A stretch of DNA of 64,000 nt from OPU3-GD-OMZ sp964515235 (GCA_964515235.1 CAZEVO010000002.1:1-64000); one strand, 5' to 3'. Positions 18,385 through 27,456 are shown, numbered from the stretch's first letter. The notes: generated by a model not told the origin, from the sequence alone. Program-made: numbers and translations.

Positions 18385-18819
18385 TTACGCCTCTATTTTT
18401 CCGCCTGCGGATTCAATCACAGTTTTGGCACCAGGCGTTACACTTAACCCCTGAATATTCACTGCCTCATTAAGTTCACCGGACATAATTACTTTTGCTT
18501 TTTTAGTTATGACCGGAACTAAATTATTATCAATCAATGTTTGTAGAGTAACAACCTCAACATTCAAACCTTGTAACTCAGACAATCTAACTTGTGCTGT
18601 AAATTTTTTAGATCGAGAATTAAAACCTACTTTTGGTAATCGACGTTGTAAAGGCATTTGACCGCCTTCAAAACCAACTTTATGAAAACCACCACTTCTG
18701 GACTTTTGACCTTTATGACCGCGACCACAGGTTTTACCTAAGGTAGAACCAATCCCACGACCTACTCGCTTGGCTTTTTTCTTGGTTCCAGCACTCGGCT
18801 TAATGGTATTTAAAAACAT
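18385..18819 (-). CDS. rplO: ribosomal protein L15
   Basis: 144 aa. MFLNTIKPSAGTKKKAKRVG start with the GRGIGSTLGKTCGRGHKGQKSR glycine- and basic-rich segment that threads into 23S rRNA, then GFEGGQMPLQRRLPK. Late assembly protein of the 50S. Its ATG overlaps the rpmD stop by one base (TAATG) and its stop touches the secY start, so the three are probably translationally coupled. Confidence 0.98.
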   Translation of the reverse strand: MFLNTIKPSAGTKKKAKRVGRGIGSTLGKTCGRGHKGQKSRSGGFHKVGFEGGQMPLQRRLPKVGFNSRSKKFTAQVRLSELQGLNVEVVTLQTLIDNNLVPVITKKAKVIMSGELNEAVNIQGLSVTPGAKTVIESAGGKIEA

Positions 18820-19007
18820 TATTCCGCCTCTACTTTAAGCATATAAGAGATTTTATTGATCATTCCCCAATTTTCAGGAGTATCAATCACTTCAACTGTT
18901 TGATTTATTTTTCGTAAACCTAAACCGCTTAAGCAAGCCTTATGTTTAGGTAAACGGCCAATTTTACTTTTGGTCATCGTGACCTTGACTGTCTTTTGTG
19001 TGGCCAT
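18819..19007 (-). CDS. rpmD: ribosomal protein L30
   Basis: 62 aa. KVTMTKSKIGRLPKHKACLSGLGLRKINQTVEV is the L30 core (shown across residues 8-40). Small 50S protein, between rpsE and rplO as in the standard spc operon. TAATG overlap with rplO. Confidence 0.97.
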   Translation of the reverse strand: MATQKTVKVTMTKSKIGRLPKHKACLSGLGLRKINQTVEVIDTPENWGMINKISYMLKVEAE

Positions 19008-19012
19008 CTTTG

Positions 19013-19525
19013 TTATCCCGTAATATCATCAACAGAAAGACCGCGTTTCGCAGCTACCTGTTTTGCATCTGTCATTTCAGCCAATCCATCAATAGTTGCC
19101 CGAACGACGTTAATCGGATTATTCGTACCAATACACTTTCCCAATACGTTATGAATACCAACCGCTTCAAAAACGGCACGCATTGCACCACCGGCTAAAA
19201 TACCCGTTCCTTCTGATGCCGGTTGCATATAAACTTTTGCAGCACCTGTTGAGGCCGTAATAGTATATTGTAAAGTGTCACCCTTCAAAGATACCTGACG
19301 CATGTTCTTACGTGCTTGTTCCATTGATTTTTGAATTGCATTTGGAACTTCACGTGCTTTACTCACGCCATAACCTACACGTCCTTCGCCATCACCAACA
19401 ACTGTCAGCGCAGAAAAGCCAAAAACACGACCGCCTTTTACCACTTTAGCTACACGACGAACTGATACTAATTTTTCTTCGAACCCATCGGTGTTTGTAT
19501 TACCTTGAGAAGGTGCTGTTGCCAT
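19013..19525 (-). CDS. rpsE: ribosomal protein S5
   Basis: 170 aa. N-terminal double-stranded-RNA-binding part with VSVRRVAKVVKGGRVFGFSA near residue 20 and C-terminal fold with AGGAMRAVFEAVGIHNVLGKCIG. Shapes the mRNA entry channel and influences decoding accuracy. Sits between rplR (12 bases) and rpmD (5 bases). Confidence 0.98.
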   Translation of the reverse strand: MATAPSQGNTNTDGFEEKLVSVRRVAKVVKGGRVFGFSALTVVGDGEGRVGYGVSKAREVPNAIQKSMEQARKNMRQVSLKGDTLQYTITASTGAAKVYMQPASEGTGILAGGAMRAVFEAVGIHNVLGKCIGTNNPINVVRATIDGLAEMTDAKQVAAKRGLSVDDITG

Positions 19526-19537
19526 TCTTCTATTCCT

Positions 19538-19891
19538 CTAAAATTGCAAACCAGATTCACGTGCAGCATCCGCTAGAGCTTTTACGCGACCATGATATTT
19601 AAAACCTGAACGATCAAATGCAACCTCAGTAATTCCTGCTGCAATTGCTTTTTCTGCGATATGTTTACCAACAGCTTTTGCTGCTTCTACATTACTAGTA
19701 TTAGTCAATGAAGATTTCACATCTGCCTGAGTCGTTGATGCACTGGCTAATGTTGAAGTACCATCTGCACTAATAACCTGAGCATAAATATGTTGCGATG
19801 TTCTATGGATCGTCAGGCGATTCACAGCGAGCCTTTTAATATGGCTACGCGCCTTAATACGACGTCTGTTTCTGGCTGCTAATTTATTCAT
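19538..19891 (-). CDS. rplR: ribosomal protein L18
   Basis: 117 aa. Arg/Lys-rich start (RNRRRIKARSHIK) then RLTIHRTSQHIYAQVIS and the C-terminal GFKYHGRVKALADAARESGLQF-type end. Binds 5S rRNA in the central protuberance with L5 and L25 (rplY, also in this window). Confidence 0.98.
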   Translation of the reverse strand: MNKLAARNRRRIKARSHIKRLAVNRLTIHRTSQHIYAQVISADGTSTLASASTTQADVKSSLTNTSNVEAAKAVGKHIAEKAIAAGITEVAFDRSGFKYHGRVKALADAARESGLQF

Positions 19892-19900
19892 TAATTTACC

Positions 19901-20434
19901 TTATTTCTTTTTAGCTTCTTTTCTAACAACATGCTCATCGGCATAGCGTATGCCTTTGCCTTTGTAAGGCTCAGGTGGTCGGTACGCTCTTATCTCAGCA
20001 GAAACCTGACCGACTTGTTGCTTGTCACTACCTTTAACAATAATTTCTGTTTGACTCGGAGTTTCGATAGTAATTCCTTCCGGCATAGGATAATCGACTG
20101 GATGCGATAACCCTAAAGATAAACTCAAAGATTTACCTTTAACCTGAGCACGATAACCGACACCAACTAAAGTTAGCTTCTTTTCGAACCCAACAGTGAC
20201 TCCCGTTACCATATTATTAATATTAGCCCGAGCTGTACCAGCCTGGGCTGTTGCTTTTTTATCCGTTTTATCCCAACTGACCTTAATAACATTATCAGAA
20301 AGATCGCAACTAACGGCATGATGCAAAACCTGAGTCAACTGTCCTTTTGAACCTTTAACAGTTATATTGTTTCCATCCAGATTAATATCGACACCGGCTG
20401 GGATAACCACAGGATTATTCGCTATTCTTGACAT
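19901..20434 (-). CDS. rplF: ribosomal protein L6
   Basis: 177 aa. Two repeated RNA-binding domains; MSRIANNPVVIPAGVDI start and C-terminal RAYRPPEPYKGKGIRYADE (about 150-168) are diagnostic. Lies near the GTPase-associated region of the 50S. Between rpsH and rplR in standard spc order. Confidence 0.98.
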   Translation of the reverse strand: MSRIANNPVVIPAGVDINLDGNNITVKGSKGQLTQVLHHAVSCDLSDNVIKVSWDKTDKKATAQAGTARANINNMVTGVTVGFEKKLTLVGVGYRAQVKGKSLSLSLGLSHPVDYPMPEGITIETPSQTEIIVKGSDKQQVGQVSAEIRAYRPPEPYKGKGIRYADEHVVRKEAKKK

Positions 20435-20449
20435 TGATTTATCCTAAAT

Positions 20450-20845
20450 TTAACTAACTGTACAGATAACTTCGCCACCGTTACCAATAGCACGTGCAGC
20501 TCTATCAGTCATCACACCTTTAGATGTTGAAATGATGGCAATTCCAAGACCACCTAAAACCGATGGTAATTCATCTTTTGACTTATAAATACGCAACCCA
20601 GGCCTACTGACCCGAGCAACTTTATCAATTACAGGCCGTCCTTGATAATATTTTAGAGTGATGGTTAACTCGTCATGATTACCATTTTTATCAACTGCAT
20701 AATCAGCGATATAACCTTCTTGTTTCAATACTTTAGCAATTGAAATTTTCATTGTAGAACTCGGCATAGCAACACCATGTTTGCTTGCTGATTGACCGTT
20801 TCTAATCCGGGTTAACATATCCGCTACCGGGTCTGACATACTCAT
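20450..20845 (-). CDS. rpsH: ribosomal protein S8
   Basis: 131 aa. MSMSDPVADMLTRIRNGQSA start and ISTSKGVMTDRAARAIGNGGEVICTVS-type end. Binds the central domain of 16S rRNA; in E. coli it is the translational repressor of the spc operon acting at rplE. No comparison of the rplE leader was possible here beyond noting an intact short gap before rplE. Confidence 0.98.
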   Translation of the reverse strand: MSMSDPVADMLTRIRNGQSASKHGVAMPSSTMKISIAKVLKQEGYIADYAVDKNGNHDELTITLKYYQGRPVIDKVARVSRPGLRIYKSKDELPSVLGGLGIAIISTSKGVMTDRAARAIGNGGEVICTVS

Positions 20846-20879
20846 AAGTTTTGCTCCAACTCTTTAATATTAGGGACGA

Positions 20880-21185
20880 TTACCAACTGGCTTTGGAAAG
20901 CCCTGGCACTTCACCACGCATGGTTGATTCCCTTAATTTATTACGCCCAAGGCCAAATTTACGGTAATAACCATGAGGACGACCCGTGAGATTACAACGA
21001 TTGCGCAATCTAGCACCACTGGAATCTCTTGGTAGCTTTTGCAACTTGATTTGGGCTACTTCACGATCTTCTCGGGAAGTATTCGGATTGATAATAACCG
21101 CCTTTAATTCTTGACGTTTCTGGTAAAACTGTTTAACTAATTTTTCGCGTTTACGTTCACGAGCAATCATTGATTTCTTAGCCAT
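20880..21185 (-). CDS. rpsN: ribosomal protein S14
   Basis: 101 aa, the long zinc-free form: it has one Cys (RNRCNLTGRPHG, near 64) and no CxxC pairs. Ends RGEVPGLSKASW, the conserved S14 tail. Part of the 30S head, binds with S10 and S3. Confidence 0.98.
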   Translation of the reverse strand: MAKKSMIARERKREKLVKQFYQKRQELKAVIINPNTSREDREVAQIKLQKLPRDSSGARLRNRCNLTGRPHGYYRKFGLGRNKLRESTMRGEVPGLSKASW

Positions 21186-21195
21186 AACGTAGCCT

Positions 21196-21735
21196 TTAAG
21201 TCTTAAATGGAAAATTAAAATGCTTCAGTAAGGCCAAACCTTCTTCATCATTTTTAGCTGTTGTAGTAATGGTGATATCTAAGCCACGAATCTTATCTAT
21301 CTTATCGTAATCAATTTCTGGAAAAATAATTTGCTCTTTAACACCCATGGAATAATTACCACGCCCGTCAAAACTCTTACTACTCATGCCTCTAAAATCT
21401 CGAATTCTAGGAATCGCGATACTGATCAAACGATCCAAAAACTCATACATCCGATCACTGCGCAATGTAACTTTACAACCGATCGGCATATCGTCACGAA
21501 TTTTGAAACCCGCAATCGACTTTCTTGCCTTAGTGATAATGGCTTTCTGACCGGCAATTTTTTCCATGTCAGCAACTGCTGCTTGAATTACTTTCTTATC
21601 AGCAACTGCATCACCAACACCCATATTCAAAGTGATTTTGGTAATTCTGGGCGCTTCCATAACTGACTTGAAACCAAATTCTTTGGTTAAACCAGGTACA
21701 ATTTTTTCTTTATATTCTGTTTCTAAACGAGCCAT
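21196..21735 (-). CDS. rplE: ribosomal protein L5
   Basis: 179 aa. Signature IAGFKIRDDMPIGCKVTLRS near residue 68 and IFPEIDYDKIDKIRGLDITI near 137. 5S rRNA-binding protein that contacts P-site tRNA. 17 bases after rplX. Confidence 0.98.
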   Translation of the reverse strand: MARLETEYKEKIVPGLTKEFGFKSVMEAPRITKITLNMGVGDAVADKKVIQAAVADMEKIAGQKAIITKARKSIAGFKIRDDMPIGCKVTLRSDRMYEFLDRLISIAIPRIRDFRGMSSKSFDGRGNYSMGVKEQIIFPEIDYDKIDKIRGLDITITTTAKNDEEGLALLKHFNFPFKT

Positions 21736-21752
21736 GATCGATTATCCGAAAT

Positions 21753-22070
21753 TTATACGTCAACAATTTCATTGTTGGATTTAAAGAAACGCACTTTTGT
21801 GCCGTCATCAAGCGTTTTAAAACCAACTTTGTCAGCTTTTTTGGTTGCTTGGTTATATAAAGCCACGTTTGAAATATGTATAGGCATTGCTTTTTCTACA
21901 ATACCGCCTTCAATTCCTTTTTGCGGATTAGGTTTTTGATGTTTCTTGACCTGATTCACACCAGCCACCAAGACTTTATCATTACCAACAAGCTGGCTTA
22001 CCACCCCTTGCTTACCTTTATCTTTGCCAGTGAGAACCAGTACGTCATCACCTTTTTTGATCTTATTCAT
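21753..22070 (-). CDS. rplX: ribosomal protein L24
   Basis: 105 aa. KOW motif DVLVLTGKDKGKQGVVSQL near residues 9-27, then the VNQVKKHQKPN segment. Early-assembly protein that starts 50S folding near the 5' end of 23S rRNA. 17 bases after rplN. Confidence 0.98.
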   Translation of the reverse strand: MNKIKKGDDVLVLTGKDKGKQGVVSQLVGNDKVLVAGVNQVKKHQKPNPQKGIEGGIVEKAMPIHISNVALYNQATKKADKVGFKTLDDGTKVRFFKSNNEIVDV

Positions 22071-22087
22071 TTTGTGACCTTATCTAC

Positions 22088-22456
22088 TTAAAGCACTTCT
22101 GGAGCAAGTGATACAATTTTCATGAACTTCTCAGTCCTTAACTCACGGGTTACCGGCCCGAAAATACGTGTTCCGATGGGTTGTAAACTGGCATTGAGAA
22201 TAACTGCTGAGTTACCGTCGAAACGAATAACAGAGCCATCTGATCGACGTACACCTTTGCGCGTCCTAACCACTAGAGCGTTATGCACCTCACCTTTTTT
22301 CACTTTCCCTCGTGGGATTGCATCTTTAATACTGACTTTAATGATGTCACCAATGTTTGCATAACGACGATGGGAACCGCCCAACACCTTAATACACATC
22401 ACTTCTTTTGCACCACTATTGTCAGCAACGCCTAGCCTTGATTGAGTTTGAATCAT
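22088..22456 (-). CDS. rplN: ribosomal protein L14
   Basis: 122 aa. MIQTQSRLGVADNSGAKEVM start; KGEVHNALVVRTRKGVRR core; RELRTEKFMKIVSLAPEVL end. Forms an intersubunit bridge and the docking site of silencing factor RsfS. First gene of the spc segment, 27 bases after rpsQ; no separate promoter is obvious in that gap. Confidence 0.98.
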   Translation of the reverse strand: MIQTQSRLGVADNSGAKEVMCIKVLGGSHRRYANIGDIIKVSIKDAIPRGKVKKGEVHNALVVRTRKGVRRSDGSVIRFDGNSAVILNASLQPIGTRIFGPVTRELRTEKFMKIVSLAPEVL

Positions 22457-22483
22457 GATTAATCCTGACTGATATTTTCTATA

Positions 22484-22747
22484 TTAGTTATTTGATCGTT
22501 GCAAAACTTCCACCAAAACCCACTTTTTATTTTTTGATAGTGGTCTACTGGAAGTTACAGTAACAAGGTCGCCTTCCTGACATTCATTATTAGCATCATG
22601 AGCCATTAATTTTGTCGAACGTTTTATATACTTATTATAAACAGGATGCTTTACAAGACGCTCTACACTGATTGTAACCGTTTTGTCCATCTTGTTACTG
22701 ACTACCCGACCGGTAGTTGTCCGTATATTTTCTGTATTTTCACTCAT
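22484..22747 (-). CDS. rpsQ: ribosomal protein S17
   Basis: 87 aa. TGRVVSNKMDKTVTISVERLVKHPVYNKY and KRSTKLMAHDANNEC are the family signature (split here at residue 40). Binds 16S rRNA early in 30S assembly. Its ATG overlaps the rpmC stop as ATGA. Last gene of the S10 segment. Confidence 0.98.
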   Translation of the reverse strand: MSENTENIRTTTGRVVSNKMDKTVTISVERLVKHPVYNKYIKRSTKLMAHDANNECQEGDLVTVTSSRPLSKNKKWVLVEVLQRSNN

Positions 22748-22941
22748 GAGTCTGAAGCCGTCATTTCTTTAAGAATGGTATGAATACGCGCAATTTCGCG
22801 GCGATTCTTTTTAATAGAATCAGTTTTAGCAAGTTGTCCTGTGCCTTTCTGCATTCTTAGATTAAATTGTTCACGCGTAATATCGGTCAACATTTGATTT
22901 AATTCTTGTGAATTTTTTTCACGTAGTTCACTTGCTTTCAT
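22744..22941 (-). CDS. rpmC: ribosomal protein L29
   Basis: 65 aa, all-helical. MKASELREKNSQELNQML start, LRMQKGTGQLAKTDSIKKNRREIARI core. Sits at the tunnel exit beside L23, near the trigger factor and SRP docking site. Coupled on both sides: TAATG with rplP, ATGA with rpsQ. Confidence 0.98.
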   Translation of the reverse strand: MKASELREKNSQELNQMLTDITREQFNLRMQKGTGQLAKTDSIKKNRREIARIHTILKEMTASDS

Positions 22942-23354
22942 TACATTACCGTCCGAGATGTAAAAGTTGTTTGGACAGGAAGCTTGGCTGCAGCCAATTT
23001 AAATGCTTCACGTGCGAGCTCTTCAGAAACCCCCTGAATTTCATAGAGCATGGTACCTGGTCTAATCTGGGCGACCCAATACTCGACACTACCCTTACCT
23101 TTACCCATTCTGACTTCTAAAGGTTTCTTAGTAATTGGCTTGTCAGGGAAAACACGAATCCAAAGTTTACCACCCCGTTTTACATGTCGGGTAATGGTTC
23201 TACGTGCCGCCTCAATTTGACGTGAGGTCAGCCGACCACGGGATGTTGATTTTAAACCATATTCGCCAAAGCTAACGCTTGAGCCCCGAACAGCAATACC
23301 GGTATTCCGTCCTTTATGCTGCTTTCTGAATTTTGTTCTTTTTGGTTGAAGCAT
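22941..23354 (-). CDS. rplP: ribosomal protein L16
   Basis: 137 aa. MLQPKRTKFRKQHKGRNTG start and RVFPDKPITKKPLEVRMGKGKG (residues about 77-98). Supports the A-site region of the 50S. The Arg hydroxylated by YcfD in E. coli lies in this MGKGKG neighbourhood. Seven bases after rpsC. Confidence 0.98.
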   Translation of the reverse strand: MLQPKRTKFRKQHKGRNTGIAVRGSSVSFGEYGLKSTSRGRLTSRQIEAARRTITRHVKRGGKLWIRVFPDKPITKKPLEVRMGKGKGSVEYWVAQIRPGTMLYEIQGVSEELAREAFKLAAAKLPVQTTFTSRTVM

Positions 23355-23360
23355 CGTCTT

Positions 23361-24038
23361 CTACTTACTTTTATTATTTTTTGAAACAGTTGATTTTTCC
23401 TGACTTTCATAGCCAAAAACTTCGCCTTTGAAAATCCAAACCTTAATACCGATAATGCCATAAGTTGTTTCTGCTTCAGCAAAACCGTAATCAATGTCTG
23501 CTCTTAATGTATGTAATGGTACACGTCCTTCGCGATACCATTCGCTACGTGCAATTTCAGCACCATTAAGACGACCACCTAAATTAATCTTAATTCCTTC
23601 AGCACCTAAACGCATGGTGTTCGTAACTGAACGCTTCATAGCACGACGATACATAATGCGTCGTTCTAATTGTTGCGCAATACCTTCTGCAACTAATTGT
23701 GCATCCAACTCAGGTTTTCTTATTTCTTCAACATTAATTTGAACAGGCACGCCCATCATTGAAGAAACTACCGTGCGCAACTTATCAATATCTTCACCTT
23801 TTTTTCCGATGACGATACCCGGACGAGCTGTATGAACAGTAATTTGAGCATTTCCTGAAGGTCGGTTTATCTGGATTCTACTGACTGAAGCATGCGCTAG
23901 TTTTTCCTTAAGAAAACTACGCACTTTCAAATCCTGACTCAACAACACAGGGTAGTCTTTTGAATTAGCATACCACCTTGAGGTCCAGTCTTTAACTATT
24001 CCTAAACGTATACCCGTTGGATGTACCTTTTGACCCAT
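23361..24038 (-). CDS. rpsC: ribosomal protein S3
   Basis: 225 aa. MGQKVHPTGIRLGIVKDWTS start; KH domain with the GKKGEDI loop near residue 80; C-terminal domain with GAEGIKINLGGRLNGAEIAR near 146. Part of the mRNA entry helicase site of the 30S. Follows rplV by 11 bases. Confidence 0.98.
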   Translation of the reverse strand: MGQKVHPTGIRLGIVKDWTSRWYANSKDYPVLLSQDLKVRSFLKEKLAHASVSRIQINRPSGNAQITVHTARPGIVIGKKGEDIDKLRTVVSSMMGVPVQINVEEIRKPELDAQLVAEGIAQQLERRIMYRRAMKRSVTNTMRLGAEGIKINLGGRLNGAEIARSEWYREGRVPLHTLRADIDYGFAEAETTYGIIGIKVWIFKGEVFGYESQEKSTVSKNNKSK

Positions 24039-24049
24039 TACAATTACCC

Positions 24050-24385
24050 CTACTCGAATTCTGTTACTTTAATGGTTATATGACACGAACGCTTTAAAAT
24101 CCGGTTCGCTCTACCCTTAGCACGTGTTCGTAGGCGTTTTTGTGTTGAACCCTCATTTACGTACACTGTTGAAACTTTCAATTCATCAACATCAGCATCT
24201 TCATTATGTTCTGCATTAGCAATTGCTGACTCAAGAATTTTAAGCATTAGTTCAGCCGCTTTTTTGGGGCTAAATTTTAAAACATTTAATGCTTTATCGA
24301 CAGGCAACCCTCTGATCTGATCACCAACCAAGCGCGCTTTTTGAGCGGACATGGGTGCATTATTTAATCTTGCTGATATTTCCAT
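24050..24385 (-). CDS. rplV: ribosomal protein L22
   Basis: 111 aa. SAQKARLVGDQIRGLPVDKALN near residue 13 and the tunnel-lining hairpin STQKRLRTRAKGRANRILKRSCH near 82. Lines the peptide exit tunnel; macrolide-resistance changes map to this hairpin, which looks wild-type. Confidence 0.98.
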   Translation of the reverse strand: MEISARLNNAPMSAQKARLVGDQIRGLPVDKALNVLKFSPKKAAELMLKILESAIANAEHNEDADVDELKVSTVYVNEGSTQKRLRTRAKGRANRILKRSCHITIKVTEFE

Positions 24386-24397
24386 CTTTAAAAAACC

Positions 24398-24670
24398 TTA
24401 TCTTGATTTCTTATCGGCCAAATGACCTCTAAAGGTGCGCGTAGGCGCAAACTCGCCCAGCTTATGGCCCACCATATTTTCTGTGACCAATACTGGCATA
24501 TGTTGGCGTCCATTGTGAACTGCAATGGTCAACCCCAACATATCAGGTAAAATCATAGACCTACGTGACCATGTTTTAATGGGTTTTTTACTATTTGACT
24601 CAACTGCATCAGTTACTTTTTTAAGCAAATGATGATCAACAAATGGTCCTTTCTTTATAGAGCGTGACAC
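24398..24670 (-). CDS. rpsS: ribosomal protein S19
   Basis: 90 aa. MSRSIKKGPFVDHHLLKKV start, TWSRRSMILPDMLGLTIAVHNG core and GHKLGEFAPTRTFRGH signature. 30S head, pairs with S13. Standard place between rplB and rplV. Confidence 0.98.
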   Translation of the reverse strand: MSRSIKKGPFVDHHLLKKVTDAVESNSKKPIKTWSRRSMILPDMLGLTIAVHNGRQHMPVLVTENMVGHKLGEFAPTRTFRGHLADKKSR

Positions 24671-24681
24671 GCTAACCTCTC

Positions 24682-25509
24682 TTATTTCTTCTTACGGCGT
24701 CTGACAATCATATTATCAGTACGTTTGTTTTTACGGGTTTTAAACCCTTTTGTTTGTACACCCCATGGTGAAACCGGATGACGACCACCTGAAGTACGAC
24801 CCTCACCACCACCATGTGGATGATCGACTGGGTTCATCGCTACACCACGAACGGTCGGCCTAACACCTCGCCTTCTTGATGCACCAGCGTTACCTAGCGA
24901 TCTTAAATTATGTTCAGAATTAGATACTTCACCAACAACACCTCTACATTCTGCCAATACCTTACGCATTTCTCCAGAACGCAATCTTAAAGTGACATGC
25001 GCACCTTCTTTCGCAACCAACTGAACTGATGTGCCTGCACTTCTTGCTATTTGCGCACCTTTTCCAGGCTTTAATTCAACACAATGAATCAACGAACCTA
25101 ACGGCATGTTTCGTAGCGGTAAACAGTTACCTGTTTTTATAGGAGCATGTGGTCCCGAGATGATCTCATCTCCGACCGCAATCCCTTTCGGTGCAATGAC
25201 GTACTTCCGATCCCCGTCATTATACAACACTAATGCAATATTCGCAGTTCTATTTGGATCATATTCCAAACGCTCTACTGTTGCCGGAATCTCATCTTTA
25301 ATTCGCTTAAAGTCAATAACCCGGTAATGCTGCTTATGTCCGCCACCAATATGACGCGTAGTAATTCTTCCCTGGTTATTTCTACCGCCCGTTTTACTTT
25401 TTTTCTCCAACAAGGCCGCGTGAGGTTTACCTTTATGTAAGTCGTCATTTTTAATGCGAATTACAAACCGCGATCCTGGGGAGGTCGGTTTTGATTTTAC
25501 AATTGCCAT
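24682..25509 (-). CDS. rplB: ribosomal protein L2
   Basis: 275 aa. Core of the 50S close to the peptidyl-transferase centre. GRNNQGRITTRHIGGGHKQHY near residue 43 and the catalytic-region signature MNPVDHPHGGGEGRTSGGRHP near 226, whose His is essential for activity in E. coli L2. Overlaps nothing; 11 bases before rpsS. Confidence 0.98.
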   Translation of the reverse strand: MAIVKSKPTSPGSRFVIRIKNDDLHKGKPHAALLEKKSKTGGRNNQGRITTRHIGGGHKQHYRVIDFKRIKDEIPATVERLEYDPNRTANIALVLYNDGDRKYVIAPKGIAVGDEIISGPHAPIKTGNCLPLRNMPLGSLIHCVELKPGKGAQIARSAGTSVQLVAKEGAHVTLRLRSGEMRKVLAECRGVVGEVSNSEHNLRSLGNAGASRRRGVRPTVRGVAMNPVDHPHGGGEGRTSGGRHPVSPWGVQTKGFKTRKNKRTDNMIVRRRKKK

Positions 25510-25545
25510 GTGTTCACCGTATCTATTGAGCTTATTCTTTATTTA

Positions 25546-25839
25546 TCAGGCTGAAGCAAAATCAATATCATGGCCAGGCTTCAATTTTACATAAGCCTTT
25601 TTCCAGTCTGATCTTTTGCCAAATGTGCGTCCGAATCGCTTTGCCTTACCTTTAACATTAAGGACTTGAACAGAGTCAACCTCAACATCAAACATTAATT
25701 CTACTGATTTTTTAACATCATATTTTGTTGCACGCGTTTGCACTTTAAAAACAAATCGCTTGTCTTTTTCAGCAGCTATACTTGATTTCTCCGATACAAT
25801 TGGTGCCAAAATCAAACTTGCTAACTCATGATTATTCAT
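25546..25839 (-). CDS. rplW: ribosomal protein L23
   Basis: 97 aa. ILAPIVSEKSSIAAEKDKRFVFKVQTRATKYDVKKSVELMF is the family core (residues 11-51). Tunnel-exit protein that binds trigger factor through the exposed Glu of SEKS. ATGA overlap with the end of rplD. Confidence 0.98.
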   Translation of the reverse strand: MNNHELASLILAPIVSEKSSIAAEKDKRFVFKVQTRATKYDVKKSVELMFDVEVDSVQVLNVKGKAKRFGRTFGKRSDWKKAYVKLKPGHDIDFASA

Positions 25840-26456
25840 CCTAACCGCTCCTCTAACTGCTTTAACGCCTGCTCTGTCATAATCACCTTATCAGCACCAA
25901 CCAAATAAGCAGGATTCAGATAATTCGAAGTAGTTACAGATACATTAGGTATGTTTCTCGAAGCCAACTCGAGGTTTTCATTTATCTCATCAGTAACGAT
26001 CAAAATTCTGCTGACCTGTACATTGGTTAGTTTTGCAACCAACTCTTTTGTTTTCGGTGTTGACGGAACAATGTCGTTGCTCACAACCAAACGATCCTGA
26101 CGAAGCAGTTCTGAAAAAATAGACTTCACTGCTGTTTTAAACATTTTTTTGTTTAATTTTTGATCATGATTCCTAGGTTGTGCCGCAAACGTGACCCCAC
26201 CTGATCGCCACAACGGACTCCGTGAAGTACCAGCCCTGGCACGACCATTACCTTTCTGACGCCACGGTTTAATACCGCCACCGCTCACAGCTGAACGATT
26301 TTTTTGCGCCTTAGTACCTGCTCTCGCACCTGCCAAGTATTTAGTCACCAATTGATGAATCAATGTTTCATTAAATGGTTGATCAAAAACAGCTTCTGAT
26401 ACAGCAACTGCTCCAGCTGAATCTTGATCGCTAATTGCTTTAACTTCTAAAACCAT
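25836..26456 (-). CDS. rplD: ribosomal protein L4
   Basis: 206 aa. Tunnel loop KPWRQKGNGRARAGTSRSPLWRSGG near residue 62, with the KG dipeptide where erythromycin-resistance changes arise; it looks wild-type. In E. coli L4 also represses the S10 operon through the rpsJ leader; that leader is missing here because rpsJ follows tuf by 5 bases. Confidence 0.98.
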   Translation of the reverse strand: MVLEVKAISDQDSAGAVAVSEAVFDQPFNETLIHQLVTKYLAGARAGTKAQKNRSAVSGGGIKPWRQKGNGRARAGTSRSPLWRSGGVTFAAQPRNHDQKLNKKMFKTAVKSIFSELLRQDRLVVSNDIVPSTPKTKELVAKLTNVQVSRILIVTDEINENLELASRNIPNVSVTTSNYLNPAYLVGADKVIMTEQALKQLEERLG

Positions 26457-26459
26457 AGC

Positions 26460-27110
26460 TTAACCTTTATTTTTTAATTTAATTGCAGGCGTTATAACAA
26501 CATCACTGCCTTTTGGACCGGGAACAGCACCTTTAACCAAGATAAGACCTCTTGTTTCATCAACTGAATGAACCGTTAAATTCTGAACAGTTGCCTTAAC
26601 AGCACCCATATGACCAGACATTTTCTTACCTTTAAAAACACGACCTGGTGTCTGACATTGGCCAATCGAACCGTTCGATCTATGTGAAATTGAGTTACCG
26701 TGTGTTGCATCCTGCATGCCAAAGTTATGTCGCTTGACACCACCTTGAAAACCTTTACCGATACTGACACCACGCGCATCAATCAACTGACCTTTTTCAA
26801 ACAAGGTCACAGGTAATTCAGCGCCTAATTTATAATTATCTGCCTCATTTGGTTCTACCCTAAATTCCCAAAGTCCACGTCCAGCAAGACTCTCAGCGAT
26901 CGAATAATGACCAGCCATTGCTTTGTTAACTTTTGATGATTTTTTCTCACCCGCTGCTACCTGTAATGCAGTATAGCCGTCACGCTCAGTTGTTTTAACC
27001 TGAGTAACACGATTATTCTCTACTTGCAATACAGTAACGGGAACCGAAGAACCATCCACTTCGAAGACTCTCGTCATACCACATTTACGTCCAATAAGAC
27101 CCATTGACAT
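26460..27110 (-). CDS. rplC: ribosomal protein L3
   Basis: 216 aa. IGRKCGMTRVFEVDGSSVPVTV start; KGFQGGVKRHNFGMQDATHGNSISHR near residue 125; GSIGQCQTPGRVFKGKKMSGHMG holds the Gln methylated by PrmB in relatives. Nucleates 50S assembly and reaches toward the peptidyl-transferase centre. Confidence 0.98.
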   Translation of the reverse strand: MSMGLIGRKCGMTRVFEVDGSSVPVTVLQVENNRVTQVKTTERDGYTALQVAAGEKKSSKVNKAMAGHYSIAESLAGRGLWEFRVEPNEADNYKLGAELPVTLFEKGQLIDARGVSIGKGFQGGVKRHNFGMQDATHGNSISHRSNGSIGQCQTPGRVFKGKKMSGHMGAVKATVQNLTVHSVDETRGLILVKGAVPGPKGSDVVITPAIKLKNKG

Positions 27111-27139
27111 TTGTCAATTCCTCTCTGCTTACTTATTAC

Positions 27140-27451
27140 TTAATTAAGTTGAATCTGAACATCAACACCAGCTGCCAGATCTAGTTTCATAAGAGCATCG
27201 ACCGTTTTATCGGTAGGCTCTACAATATCGAGCATACGTTTGTATGTTCTTAATTCATATTGATCTCGTGCATCTTTGTTAACATGCGGCGAAATCAACA
27301 CTGTGAATCGTTCTTTTTTCGTCGGTAATGGAATTGGCCCCTTAACCATCGCACCCGTACGCTTTGCGGTTTCAGTTATCTCCCCTGCAGACTGATCAAT
27401 TAACTTATGATCAAAAGCTTTTAACCGTATTCTGATTGTTTGGTTTGCCAT
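27140..27451 (-). CDS. rpsJ: ribosomal protein S10
   Basis: 103 aa from the ATG at 27451, giving the standard MANQTIRIRLKAFDHKLID start; a GTG three codons upstream overlaps tuf and is less likely. It is also transcription factor NusE. Core GPIPLPTKKERFTVLISPHVNKDARDQYE. It begins 5 bases after the tuf stop, so its ribosome site must lie in the end of tuf (GAGTGAG). Confidence 0.98.
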   Translation of the reverse strand: MANQTIRIRLKAFDHKLIDQSAGEITETAKRTGAMVKGPIPLPTKKERFTVLISPHVNKDARDQYELRTYKRMLDIVEPTDKTVDALMKLDLAAGVDVQIQLN

Positions 27452-27456
27452 CACAC